This document shows positions 1 to 11,692 of a DNA stretch of 64,000 bases, one piece after another (position 1 is the stretch's first letter; each line of letters opens with the position of its first letter). Made by a program: the position numbers and the translations under genes. The notes beneath the pieces are model-generated. The model saw only the letters and a list, made by a program, of their open reading frames with translations, was not told where the DNA came from and did not search any database. This DNA is from Takakia lepidozioides (lineage: Eukaryota; Streptophyta; Takakiopsida; Takakiales; Takakiaceae): contig CM060731.1 in NCBI GenBank assembly GCA_030704615.1, forward strand, positions 37,634,001-37,698,000. Direction: 5' to 3'.

Positions 1-66
1 TTTTGAGAATGTCTTCTATCTTCATCTCTGTGTACTTGTGTCACTAGTACATTCTTCCCCTTGCAG

Positions 67-1091
67 TTTGGATGGTTGAGCTGGGTCACCAGAGCATTGT
101 ACATCACCTCCAGTGGGAGAGTCGGATTTAGCGGTCTAGTTCCAGTGACCTCCTCCCCCATTCCTCCTCACTGCCAAAGACAAAAACAAGCTGACTGGGT
201 GAATTACCTCGTTCTTCAAGGGATGACTTTAAAGGATGACTGGATTGTAGCTGCAAAGGTGCCCATTTACTCGATCTGACAACAAGCAGTGGTCGCTGAG
301 TGGGCATTGGAGTGACATGTATGTATTGTCAGGGAGATCCCGAATGTCTGCTGTGCTTCTTTGTCGACATGTCCTCTCAACACAGTACTCCAGATTTTCC
401 TTTCATTGATTTTAACGTTGCACTTCAAACCTTGCAGATTTGTGGTGTGTGTTCTCGGTCACTGACACAACGATCACCCTGGAGCTCCACACGAATGATC
501 GGCAGTGCCGATTGCAGTGTGGTGGGAGTCCTGGTTTGTGGCCATGTGTACCATGCCGAGTGCCTTGAACAAGCTACACCAGAATCCCTTAGGCAAGACC
601 CTCCCTGTCCACAGTGTGGGGCCTCTGAAAGGGCTGCAAAGGTTGTGAACACCCTGGAGTCTGTAACCCTTACAAAAGGAGGGGCAAGAGGGAACGGTTC
701 CCTGGCTCCTACAAGCTCTAGAAACAAGCTTTCTAGAATTGGAGTTGTGAACGATGACATGTCTGGGCCTGAGTTCTGTTTTCCAGGGGCAGGGCTGCAA
801 GTGAGTGTGAAAGGGGTTCAGCTATGTGAGGGAGAAAAGCCGAGGGCACAGCTACCCCCCTCTCCAGCTCCCTCTCACAGTGAGCGACTATTTTTAAGTA
901 AATCTCTATCACGAAAGCAGTTCTCTTTCAGGAATCGGTCAATAAGGGAATCCAACAGTGGTACTGGGTGGAAAAAACCGAGTTCTCCTGTACGCGTGTC
1001 TCCAGACAACTCTTCTGTGGAAGATTCCACATCTCAACCTCCATCAAAGAAAGGCAAGTCAAGCTCTTTCAGATTATTGAAAAAGCGCTAA
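67..1091 (+). CDS. RING-H2 zinc-finger protein, 3' part (gene extends left of the window)
   Basis: The last exon runs from 438, after the acceptor ending at 437 (CCTTGCAG), to the TAA at 1089-1091. It encodes a RING motif: Cys-x2-Cys at the start (ICGVC), then CGHVYHAEC and finally CPQC, the C-C-C-H-H-C-C-C order of RING-H2 E3 ubiquitin ligases. The tail is rich in Ser, Lys and Arg (SKSLSRKQFSFRNRS…), which resembles the ends of a plant RING family. A candidate upstream exon lies at 67-258 (acceptor at 61-66, donor AAG|GTGCCC, phase 0 into ICGVC), but that link is uncertain and no start codon is visible. A paralogue of this exon lies 3.1 kb downstream. The likely role is transfer of ubiquitin to unknown substrates. 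Confidence 0.7.
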
Positions 1092-3164
1092 GCATTGGAC
1101 CCCTCTCGGTGTATATGCAAAGGACTAGCAGCAATGTATAATCTGTGAAGAGTTGGTTGCTGGGAGTACTTTCACTGCAGGTTTGGCATTCTGCTTGGAC
1201 GGGCGTTGGACCTCATGTTGGATACTCGGGTCTGTAGGATTGTAACACGCGTTGTGTCTACACTGGTTCGGCTGTTGGAATTTCTGGAGGAGAGGTGCCC
1301 AATGTTGACCCAGCAAGCATTTTGGCAGCCGAAAGTCCCAGCAGAGGAATGTCTGAGAAAGGGAGAGAAATGGGGAGAGGTTCTTGTTCGAAGCTAATTT
1401 TCTTTCTTATATGTATCAAGGAGTGTTCTTTGCTTGGCACAGCATCCTCAGGGTCATATTACGAATATACCCATTTCAAAAGTCTTGGGTTAGTCCCTTT
1501 TACCGGTAAACTTCTAGGTTGAAGTGTTTGCCGCCCCTAATTAACCAGCCATTTAACTGCTGGTGAATGTGTGAACTGGACCTGATGCTTGTGTACTATT
1601 CCTTGGGTCCCAAACCCAGGTGGTAGCAGGCGACGACTAATGCTCTCACATGTCGTGGTGTGCTAGAAAATCGCAGCAACAGAGTTGATTCTTCTTCCTG
1701 TGGATACCTGGAACACTGAGGCACTCCATTTTTAGGGTCATAGAATCTCCTAGTAGATAAACTGACGGGCAGCATTTCTGGGCCTTAAGATAGGCCTATA
1801 ACAATTTTGAGTGCTCTTGTAAGCCTTACATAGAATAGGCGAAATAAATTTTGGCACTCAAAACAGAAGAAAAAGATGGGGGTCAAACTTGCCACCAGGA
1901 AGACCACCATTCTTTCATATTTCCTCTGTAAGTACTGACTCTGACCAAGCAGACTCGACTGTATCATATACTCTTTACCTTGTAAATTTCATCTTGCAGC
2001 AATATGCTTGGCAGGTCATGCAATATCTCTTCCCTACTCCCATGCTTTCTGTGCTTGCAATTCCTCCTATGCATCAGCACCCCTCTACTTCACAGTAGGT
2101 AGTATGGATGTTTGCACTTTGTGCACTTTGCACTTGTTTGCACTAGTATGGATGTTTGCACTTGCACTTTGCACTTTGCACAGCCTGCACACCGAGAGAG
2201 AGAGGAGGGAGACCATCTATTGCTCTAAGAGAAGTTCCTCCATTAGGTGTATGCTGTTGCTCTAACAGGTGACACCTGACTGAGCTTCTCACAACTCTGT
2301 ATATGTGCTCTGCAATCACTCTGCATCAAAGCTCCAGTTTGCAGGGGGCTTCCTCCTGCTTGAAGCAACGGGCTTCTGAGATGAACAGAAATACAAATAC
2401 CGCAACTTCTCTCTCTCCACGGAAAGCTTTAGTACGTAGACCCGATCAAGGATCTCGTGTCGGGAGCTCCGAGACTCTCGAGGGGTCCCACGGCAGATGC
2501 AAGCCTCGGTAGAAGAGCTGGTGAGAGGAAGTATAAGAAAGGCCAAGGCAAAGCACGTGCCGCCATCTCCCCCACTCTTCACAGCTGTGCAGGTCCGACC
2601 GCAACAGTTGTCGCCACCTTCAACTTTTTCTCGTTGGCCGCCGCGAGATACCTACTTCGATTTGGAGAGCAGGCTGCTGCAGTGGGCACTGTGGTGAGTC
2701 ATGAATCCTTGTTTGGAAGGGATGCCCTGCACGAACTCCGCTGTTGATTCTTTTCTGGTCGCTTGCCCAGTGAGTAGAAGTGGACACAAAGAATGACGTT
2801 TACAGTACTAGAATTACGCAATTTACGAGCCAGAAGGAGGCCTCGACACAAACCCGTTCATATACATCATGCAGGATGATTTCTGCTGGCTTTCTGATCT
2901 ACCGAGTTTGCCATGGTATCCATGGTGCATTGGATATGAATTCAGAGACTCAAGAATTCAGTCTCTATAGTTCCTGAGCATGTGAGATCTTTCCAGTAAG
3001 GCAATGGTACCTTTCGCGATTCTGGACATGCAATTTGGATTCTGTTGCAAGGCTGTATATTGATTTTGTACATCCATAGATCCTGGTGTCTTCTCAAGTA
3101 GGGTCTCAACTTGCATCGAGTTCCTCTTATTAACTGACGCACAACCTCGATGTGAGAGCTGCAG
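1092..3164. other. Region between the two RING paralogues, no supported gene
   Basis: About 2 kb without a reading frame I can assign. It probably holds the 3' UTR of the first RING gene and 5' exons or introns of the second. A short low-complexity stretch at about 2107-2180 repeats TTTGCACT / TGCACTTTG words. Confidence 0.5.
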
Positions 3165-3855
3165 GCTTACAAATGGATTTCGAAGCTGTACAGGACATGA
3201 CCTTTCGTAGATCACTTAACCGGCACCAGATCATTGAGAGAATGCAGGCGGTGCGCCTCCCCATGGCGGTCCATGCTAAGCAACGGTCCGAGGTAAGTCG
3301 ATCAGTACATTCGGGAGTGTCTCAGAATCCTCGGAGAAAATTGCCAGGCATGATCTTAGTTGGTTAGATACATAATTTAATTCTGATTCCTCATAGTGGG
3401 TCTGAATCTAGCTCCCACGCCTGCAGATTATTTCTCCCTGGCCAGCACAGGTCTTTGGTTTCATTGTTTTACTTGGACGGTCCATACTTCATTGATCAAT
3501 CCTGAAAAGCTCACTTGCTGTGAATGTTGCCTTCACACCTTCGCAGATTTGTGGTGTGTGTTCTGACTCGATGTCACAACAACTACCCCGGGGCGGTCCT
3601 CGCAGCAAGGAGAGCGTTCATTGCAGTGTAGTGGGAGTCCTCGCTTGTGGACATGTCTTTCATCCCGAGTGCCTCGAACAAACAACCCCGGCATCACTGC
3701 GCCACGACCCTGCCTGCCCGAAATGCGGGCCCATTGAAAAAGCTGCAGAAGCCAAGGTCGTGAATATCCTGGAGCCTGCGACGCTGGCAGAAGGACTGGT
3801 ACCAGGGAATGGCTCCAAGGAAGCCCCCTACGACCGAGCTGCACAAGCTCTCTAA
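3165..3855 (+). pseudogene. Truncated RING-H2 paralogue
   Basis: Two exons are visible. One is at about 3165-3291, with donor GAG|GTAAGT. The second starts at 3547 after the acceptor TCGCAG and joins in phase 0. The second exon encodes the same RING as the upstream gene: ICGVC, CGHVFHPEC and CPKC. The frame then stops at 3853-3855. DNA similarity to the first gene's Ser/Lys-rich tail continues beyond the stop, out of frame, to about 4000. The copy therefore lost its C-terminal tail by frameshift or deletion. It could still make a short RING protein of about 100 residues plus the upstream exon, so 'pseudogene' is a judgement. No ATG for the first exon could be fixed. Confidence 0.55.
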
Positions 3856-3999
3856 AATTTTATCCGGGTTCCTGAGTTCTTTGTCCAGGCCGGGTAAGTG
3901 AGCACATAAGAGGCATAACTGCGGTGAGCAGTGGAGGTCCTCAGCTTCCTCTCACGACCAGCGCCACACGTTTCTTAGTCTCTCGGAATTGCTAGTCTA

Positions 4000-4941
4000 G
4001 AGCTCAGGAGCTGTAAAACTGCTAATTGAAGGCACATCAACATTTAATAAACGTGCATGATAGCACAATTCATCAGCTTTCAATGTGAAGTTTCTAGTAT
4101 ACCGTCGTAAGGGTCATTGGCTCAGTTTGGATTTGGGAGTGTCTGAACGCTGCCAGGTTACATGATACACGGAGACATCCATGAGATGCAGTGGAGTGCG
4201 TAGGCGATGCCTCTTTGTTGTATACTTCCTGACGTGGGCGGGTAGTCGTGTAGTCTTGATTTCTTGACGTTTGCAGCCTGGAACATCCACATGCACAGCA
4301 TGCTTACGTCTGTACATATATATATATACTATATTGGAACGTAGAAAATTGCACGTGTATGGCAGCTCCGGCCTTGAACATTGCATGATCCCCTTTCAGA
4401 CAGTTTGCAAGTGGTGGGAGATGGACACATGTATGAGTGCACTATGCCAAAATTGTCCATCTTTCTTTTGTAAGCGCTTGCAAGTCTCCTGTCCTTTCAC
4501 TTCCATGTATGAGGACTGGTCTAAGGTACCTGTTGGCCCACAAAGGTCTATTTGTTTTCAATTCATGGAAAATCCGAGAATGTGGGCTGAAGAAATCTGA
4601 AGAAATCTGAAGTTCAAGTGCTACGGATGTGCAAGCAAGTCCCAAAAGATATCCATGCTTGCAGATGCATCAGCAGTGCCAAAAAAGTGTATAAGTATGA
4701 AAATCACTTTATCCAGATGAGGATGTACATATGATAGATCTGATGATCTGGACCATTTGATTCAAATATTGCCTGGACTAAGTGCTCAAATATTCCATGG
4801 ACCCTAGAGTAGATTTCTTGCTCGAAGATTCATGAATCCTGTCCTAGAGATGATAACACGAGTTGCAACTACAGTAGAGAGCTCTACTATCTATGAAAAA
4901 TTGCTTTCCTGGAAAGCTTCGATACAAGTTGTGTTGGGCCA
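4000..4941. other. Intergenic, no supported gene
   Basis: AT-rich spacer between the truncated RING copy and the 3' end of BAHD gene 1. It holds a short (TA)n run at about 4315-4330. Nothing else is recognised. Confidence 0.5.
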
Positions 4942-6785
4942 CTAGGTCTGCACACGTATTTGCTCCTCAAATTTTCCCATATTCTTCTTCTGCAGGGCCG
5001 TGAAGACGTTCATACTTCCATCTTCCATGCCATTGCCAGTGAACAATACAAATTGAGTATGAGGGTTGACTATAGGTCCTGCGTACGATGGCTTTCCCCA
5101 GCCAAAATCTATTTTATAAAATGGAATTCTCCACCATGATGAGATGGTAAAGCTGTCTGGAGTGTTGTAGTTACAGCGGTTAACTTCCCAATAATCAATT
5201 TGAGACCTCACAAAGTCGTCTGTCAACCTCTCTAGTGCTTCATGGATCTTGGAAACAGCGAAGGATAGAGGTTTCTCACATAGATCTCTAGCCCGTGCTG
5301 TGGCAACTGTTCTCGTAACAGCAACTCCACAAAACGCTTCTGGGAGAGGGGGCTCGACTTTCTGACGGATGTCCGCAACCAACCCCATTCTACAGTCACG
5401 ATCTGGATCCCAATCCATTGACTTTACACGCGACTGCCATACATGGGCTGCCACAGCCTCGAAAGTTGTGCACTTTCTTAGAGTCCCATCTTCGAGGGCC
5501 TTGTTCTTCAGCATTAGAAGCGTCTCTGCTGTAAATGAGAACACTTTGAACTCGGTGGTACGGGCGAGGTCCTCTAAGTCATTGGTTTGGAGAGAACCAT
5601 TCACTCCGTCACCTAGTGGACCGTACTCAAGAGTGTGGTCATGGCTGATGGAGGGAGGAGACCGTGCCTTCAACAGAGTCCTGTCTGGTTTTGGGACCAC
5701 TACCAACTCCTTGCCTCGAGCAATAGAGCTGAGATTGAGGAGAAATTCCATGGCTGCTTTGCCATCATGTAGAAGGTGATTCATGACAAAGCCCACTGAA
5801 AATCCTCCACACTTGAATTTCGTGACCTACTCAACAAAGCCGATCATGATCAAACACTAGTTAGCTATACAAGTGGAGATAAAGAGCTGCTAAGCATTCA
5901 CGTTCAATAATTTGTACAAGTCTCTGCGAGCAGAAAATCTATTCAAAATGAGTTCAAAATAAGCTCTCCGAAAGGGACTTCGCACCACTGCTCTCAAGAG
6001 CGATAATAAATCTAGTTTAGTCTAACATTTCACCCAGGGTTGAAATGAAAACAATTCGTGAAGATTTGAGGATACACAATATAACGTGCACGTATGTTAC
6101 AATCATACGAGTCAGTGAGAGAGCCCAGGTGGTTTGAAAGGATGTTCAAAACCAAAGAAATCTCAATGATCGAGCTGTTGATCAATTAACTATATATAAA
6201 CCAAGAAGACGATGGCAGATCCGGTAACAACTTCACCTGTGTCATGAGGAGAGGCTTCTCCAAGATGTTTGATGCGTCTGGACTCTGGGGAATCAAATTT
6301 CTGAACAAAGGATTGGGATACGTCAAGTCTCCAAGCTCAGCTATAGTCAAATCCGTGGTCGCTGCCGTAAATTCTGAACCAGCCCTGTTGCAGTCGATCT
6401 CCAGCCTCTTTTCTGTCTGATTGAACCTTAGTCGACCCGCTTTGAAATGGTAAGGCACCAACACCTGTAGCATGCGTACGTTCATATTAGTCACTTAGAT
6501 GCACATGCACCTCCAAGTGTCGGATTCTCAAATGTGCAGTCAAGTCACGCACAACCTTACCTTCCGCAGGGCCTCCCGCAACACTTCGACAACCGTCTCA
6601 TTGCTCTTGTCGGGGTTGGGTGGGAAGAAATACACAGTTTCCACTGGGAAAACAACCTGCTGCTCAATGTTGGAGAGATACAACGTTTCCCTCGGGGTGG
6701 GTTCTGCAGGAAGGATAAGCTCGGGTTTCTCTACAGTCACCTTGAGCTCCGTGAGAGCAGAAACCGGTGCCTGATCAGACGCCAT
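4942..6785 (-). CDS. BAHD acyltransferase (gene 1)
   Basis: Three exons on the minus strand: 6785-6561 (225 bp), 6464-6237 (228 bp) and 5826-4942 (885 bp). All junctions are phase 0 with good splice sites (AAG|GTAAGG, CTACAG|GTG, ACAG|GTGAAG, GTAG|GTC). The product is about 445 aa, the normal size for this family. Family marks are present. The catalytic HxxxD motif appears as HLLHD in exon 3, just after FKCGGFSVGFVMN, and the structural DFGWG motif appears as IDFGWGKP near the C terminus. The N terminus has the typical ETLYLSNI. BAHD enzymes transfer acyl groups from acyl-CoA to alcohols or amines, usually in the cytosol. The N-terminal style recalls the feruloyl/hydroxycinnamoyl transferases of cutin and suberin, but the substrate cannot be read from sequence. 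The start is the first ATG (6785), followed by ASDQAPVS. The reading frame is intact. A sister gene lies at 41.2-42.9 kb. Confidence 0.93.
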
Positions 6786-6819
6786 GATGCCCACAACTTC
6801 AGACGATCAGTGCTGCAGA

Positions 6820-6825
6820 TTTATA
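6820..6825 (-). promoter_or_regulatory. TATA-box-like element upstream of BAHD gene 1
   Basis: On the minus strand CTATAAAT lies 35-40 bp before the ATG at 6785. It is a good TATA match but would leave a very short 5' UTR, so it may not be the true core promoter. A second AT-rich TATA-like word (CTATATAAATA, plus strand) lies at about 7013-7023. Confidence 0.3.
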
Positions 6826-6829
6826 GCTA

Positions 6830-7846
6830 CCCCTGTAACTTCCTTGACTAAACTTCTGCCGCACTACACCAGCAGCCTCGTTTCCTTTCAAGGCAAGGGG
6901 CAACAGAGGCAGAGCGCAGAAGAGAACACACCGACTACTCCTGCATGGCCGCCATGTCACGACCACGTCAGTTTAAGGCCTCACGTACTCGTATATTACT
7001 ACGTAGACATACGCTATATAAATACATTCAGACCGAGGGAGACGGAGGGGAAGCTAAGCACATGCATCGACTCTTGTAGTCTAGTCTTGCCGGTCTTGTC
7101 ACATCTCTCACAGGGACAGGGATGGCAGGATCCTCGCGGCTCTCCTGAGCTCGAGCTGCTGGGAATGGCCCGTGCCCAAGGCATGGATTGTCGTTGCGGC
7201 GAGCGGGCGGGAAGCCTAACATCCTGCAGCAGGGTAATGGGTCAGGATTGGGAGCTGAAATGGGTGTTTAGCATGGCAATTCCGGGCCTCCAATCTTTGC
7301 GGGTGCCCCAGCCCCCAAGGATCGTATCGAAGAAAGGTATAGAGATGCAATTCTCAGCTCAACTTTTTGGGTCTCTAGACTGTTACGTCCGTGGTCCATT
7401 CCAGCAGCAAGCGTTTTTCGGGTAATTGACACTCTTTCCTCTTTCCATGAGATCCTAAAGGAGCTCGTGGAACGTTTGAGACATGTCTTGGCTGTATAAG
7501 AGCGAGAGGTATGTACTTTATTTACATTGCATCCATAACTCCAGAGGGATACCACCCGATTCTTCCTCGGGATGAAAGTCATTACAGCGCCCGCACGTAG
7601 CCCACGCAAATCCCGGTGAGAGCTCGAAGGATTTGAAGTTCTCTTCTCGGAGGGATTGACATACATTAGGGTGGCAAATCTGTCGCGACAATTTCCAGTC
7701 AGAGTTACACCTTCGGTGCAAAACGTAGGCTGTGACTTAATCCTTGAGAGAATAATCCGGGAGGGGTTTCTAGCCATAGTGCTCTTGCACAGCCAATATT
7801 TATCCAATCACAGCGAATGGTACATTGATGAAAGGGTTGTTCTGGC
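6830..7846. other. Region upstream of BAHD gene 1, no supported gene
   Basis: It probably contains the BAHD gene 1 promoter. Open frames exist on both strands, but none shows a recognisable domain or splice pattern. Nothing firm can be said. Confidence 0.45.
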
Positions 7847-8134
7847 ATAGCACATTTCTACGCTTCTCCCTCTATACTACGAGATCCGTGGGAGATTCCA
7901 CTGTTTATTCAGTGGAACCCAATCTCTCACTGAAGTCTTCCACTATGAGGATCAAAAATGCTTGGCAGCCTGCACGAGGCCTTCACCCTTAGACAATCGC
8001 TAGAACATTAATTCTTATTCTTGGGGTTCCGGTTTTGTTTCCTCTCTCATGTTTTCTTCCATTTTGTCCCATAAGCTCTATGAGCTTTGCGCGGACGTTA
8101 TAAAGCACCATTTCATTTCATTTCTCTCTCCTAT
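7847..8134 (+). mobile_element. LINE 3' end (zf-RVT tail and 3' UTR)
   Basis: The plus strand encodes YEIRGRFHCLFSGTQSL followed by VFHYED. This is nearly identical to the C-terminal end of the LINE-type reverse transcriptase fragment at 39.8-40.7 kb. It is followed by the same 3' UTR (TTGTCCCATAAGCTCTATGAG, then TTATAAAGCACC) and a TTTCA-repeat tail (ATTTCATTTCATTTC). Only the 3' end is present, as expected for 5'-truncated LINE insertion. The CACTA element begins directly after the tail. Confidence 0.75.
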
Positions 8135-8162
8135 CACTACTACAAAAACCGGTTTTTCCAAC
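8135..8162 (+). repeat. CACTA terminal inverted repeat, left
   Basis: CACTACTAC, then five A, CCGG, a T run and CCAAC. It pairs with the right end at 24425-24452 with four mismatches in 28 bases. It is flanked by TAT. Confidence 0.93.
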
Positions 8163-9450
8163 ACCACCCATAGTTCACACCTGGCACTTTGAACAGCTCC
8201 TCTTACACCCATATGAGAGGAGGCAAGGTGTGATCTGGACCATTGTAGGAAAACCCACATGGTGTTACAAATTTCACACTCGAATAACACCCATACGGTC
8301 AACGGGTGTTGACCAAGATAATGCATATGGGGCATTTGACATGAGTGTGAAATGAGTCATGAAGTGTGAGGTTAGTGTGAGATGTCCTACAGGAATTTGG
8401 GGCAACTATATGGCGTGGCACATTGACCATCCAGGTGGAAGATAGATGGATGAAATGACTTCCACCTCTATTCAACATGCCTTGGACGACATAACACATA
8501 GACTTTTGTTTAGAGAATTTAAAAGTTCAAAAATGTTATTAGGGTTATGGGGTCTGCATGTAGAGGGCTATGGGACTTGTAGTTTTTCTTTGCCGGCTCG
8601 TTTAGAATCTGAATGCCCACCAGTGCAGGCCATCCATTTAAGTTGATGCCAAAATGCATTTTCATCCAAACATCAAAGCTCTCAAAACAAACAACCTCAA
8701 GTAAAATGAGAAGGAGATCGGCAGAACCGAAAGGGCATAGAATTCTCTTCAATATTGAACACTGCCTGCAACTATTGGCTATAACTTGCCCTCTGTCCTG
8801 TCACATATAATCCCTTCGGGAACCAGCAATCCAAAAAGATGCACTGCTCATGCAGCTGACGACAATATCGTTATGAGAATGTCACACTATAATCAACAAT
8901 GTACAACAATTGCTTTGAGAAGCTATAGATAAAACTACCTCATGTCGTCTCAGAGATTTGTGAGCGCCAAAAATGTCAATCCCATTTCTGTCCAGTCAAC
9001 CTTGACACGCAGTTCGGGACACGCAGCAAAGAGGGCGTAGGCGCATGTGCACAACAACCCTAGGCCCCTCACAATGAGACAGTCTGAAGCTGAGCTGAGC
9101 ACGAATTTCAATCTCTACTAGTCCAACCGTACTAGAGAAATATCCAGTGATCCTCAGACAAGGCTTTCTTCACCACCTTACAAAAATTGTTCCCAATGAC
9201 TACCTCCCTGTCCACATTGTTGCTTGATGTCGAGAAGCTTGGACAAAGTGCCTTGCTCTTTGTGACTGGCTCCCTTTTTGAGACAGCAGGGTTTTTTTTT
9301 TACGGGTGTACTTCACTCACAACCGTCTTTTTTACACTACGTCCGGGATATCAATGATCGCCCCAGCCTGAATTTTGCCCCACCCTATCAAGCGCCAGTG
9401 TTTTTTAACTAGTGCTTTTCAACTCGTCTGCTGAGGGCCCCACTTTCTCC
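8163..9450. other. CACTA left subterminal and spacer region
   Basis: The first ~240 bases hold repeated TGTGA/TCACA words in both orientations. The rest, to the PPR-derived array, has no frame I can assign. Confidence 0.6.
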
Positions 9451-9453
9451 CCT

Positions 9454-11085
9454 CTACTGGTACATGTCAAAATCACTCCAAGAGCCATAGTGTTGGAAAA
9501 CTGCCTTCGCATCCTTGATGCTCCCACATTTGGCATACATGTCCACGAGGGCACTGTCCAGAATCACAATCAGTACAATTCCAGCTTTGACAATGAAACC
9601 ATGGACCTGATCTTCCCTTTTCCAGAGCTGGCAAGCTTGCCCTTGATGCTCCCACATTTGGCGTACATGTCCACGAGGGCATTGTTCAGAATCACATCAG
9701 GTACAATTCCAGCTTTGACAATGAAACCATGGACCTCTTCCCTTTTCCAGAGCTGCCAGGCTTGCCCTTCATGCTGACACATTTGGCATACATGTCCACG
9801 AGGGCATTGTCCAGAATCACATCGGGTATAATTCCAGCTTTGACAAATGAAACCATGGACCTCTTCCCTTTTGCAGAGCTGCCAGGCTTGCCCTTGATGC
9901 TCCCACATTTGGCATACATGTCCACGATTGGCATACATGTCCACGAGGGCATTGTCCAGAATCACAGTCAGGTACAATTCTAGCTTTGACAATGAAACCA
10001 TGGACCTGATCGGAACCTTTTCCAGAGCTGGCAGGCTTGCCATTGATGCTCCCATGTTTGGCATACATGTCCACGAGGGCATTGTCCAAAATCACAATCA
10101 CGTACAATGCAAGCTTTGACAATGAAACCATAGACCTGATCTTCCATTTTCCAGAGCTGGCAGGCTTGCCCTTGATGCTCCCACGTTTGGCATACATGTC
10201 CACGAGGGCATTGTCCAGAATCACAATCACGTACAATGCAAGCTTTGACAATGAAACCATAGACCTGATCTTCCCTTTCCCAGAGCTGGCAGGCTTGCCC
10301 TTCATGCTCCCACATTTGGCATACATATCCACGAGGGCACTGTCCAGAATCACAATCACCTACAATGCAAGCTTTGACAATGAAACCATAGACCTGATCT
10401 TCCCTTTCCCAGAGCTGGCAGGCTTGCCCTTCATGCTCCTACATTTGGTATACATGTCCACAAAGGGCATTGTCCAGAATCACAATCAGGTACAATTCCA
10501 GCTTAGACAATGAAACCACGGACTTGATCTTCCATTTTCCAGAGCTGGCAGGCTTGCCCTTGATGCTCCCACATTTGGTATCCTTAAAGCATGGACCTAA
10601 TCTTCCCTTTTCCAGAGCTGCCAGGCTTGCCCTTCATGCTAACACATTTGGCATACATGTCCACGAGGGCATTGTCCAGAATCACATCAGGTACAATTCC
10701 AGCTTTGACAATGAAACCATGGACCCGATCTTCCCTTTTCCAGAGCTCCCAGGCTTGCCCTTCATGCTGAAACATTTGGCATACATGTCCACGAGGGCAT
10801 TGTCTCGAATCACATCAGGTATAATTCCAGCTTTGACAATGAAACCATGGACCTCTTCCCTTTTCCAGAGCTGCCAAGCTTGCCCTTGATGCTCGCACAT
10901 TTGGCATACTTGTCCACGAGGGCATTGTCCACAATCACAATCAGGTACAATTCCAGCTTTGACAATGAAACCATGGACCTGATCAGAACCTTTTCCAGAG
11001 CTGGCAGGCTTGCCCTTGATGCTCCCACATTTGGCATACATATCCACGAGGGCATTGTTCAAAATCACATCAGGTACAATTCCAA
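9454..11085 (-). repeat. Tandem array (about 13 units of ~129 bp) derived from a PPR gene
   Basis: Successive copies of CATACATGTCCACGAGGGCA occur at about 9535, 9663, 9788, 9933, 10063, 10192, 10321, 10450, 10653, 10781, 10906 and 11036, a spacing mostly of 125-130 bp. One unit near 10,570 is shortened to ~74 bp, and ~20 bp is duplicated inside the unit near 9910-9930. On the minus strand each unit reads like a pentatricopeptide segment: VHGFIVKAGIVPDV, then NALVDMYAKCGSI, then GKPASSGKGK. The last (9454) end keeps a more normal PPR continuation (CGSIKDAKAVFQ). 129 bp is 43 codons, so many units stay open. The array appears to be a fragment of a PPR gene multiplied inside the transposon. No functional protein is proposed. 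Confidence 0.88.
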
Positions 11086-11089
11086 AAAT

Positions 11090-11692
11090 GTGGCCCTCTT
11101 GGATGAATTTGGGCCCACACTCTATCCCTGCTCCTTCAGCTATCCATGCCTCTCACAAATTATGCATACATCTTTGCCTTGCTGGTAGCAACTGACAATA
11201 ACAGCCTACATTTGTTCTAAGAAACACCCAACTCAACTTCTCACACTAGTTCCTATGCTCAATTGCATCTGCTACTCTCTATAATCCAACATGCATTCAC
11301 CTTTTTGCCACAATTGGCCCACCATTGACTAGGGTCAGAAAAGTATGCAGGCCACAACTCCATGACTGTTTAGGGTTCACTGTCACAAATGAAAGTGTGT
11401 TTGTCAGAATTTTGCCAACCCCAACAGCTCAGTCACTCCCACCCATGCAAGGTACCATGCTGTATCAAGTCTAAACCCTGGAAAAATACATGCAATAGCA
11501 TGAACCAACTCTAGACCATAGCACAACTGGCCTGGTACCTCCCATGTGGAGCTTGCCTCCGCCTTCTACCATTTTGCCTCTGCCTTGCAAGTGCATTCAA
11601 GTTGGCAATGGCCAATTCATCTGCCTCACTCAAAGGAACACAAACAGCAAGCTCAGTCATGATGTTATAAGGAATTTCAGGAGGCACCATGC
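11090..11692. other. CACTA internal spacer, no supported gene
   Basis: It lies between the array and the transposase 3' end. Part of it (about 11,190-11,330, GACAATAACAGCCTAC…TTTGTTCTA) resembles sequence at about 50,740-50,880, so it may itself be a repeat. It probably includes the 3' UTR of the TNP2 gene. Confidence 0.45.

Noticed and set aside
7013-7023. Strong plus-strand TATA box CTATATAAATA
   Set aside because: No supportable gene begins downstream on the plus strand. On the minus strand it lies 230 bp before BAHD gene 1, farther than usual.
6784-7425. Plus-strand open frame of 213 residues upstream of BAHD gene 1
   Set aside because: No recognisable domain, no ATG-context or splice support, and it overlaps the probable BAHD promoter.
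9454-11085. Regularly spaced repeats that could suggest a CRISPR array
   Set aside because: The units are similar over their whole length, with no unique spacers. They encode PPR words and lie in a plant CACTA element.
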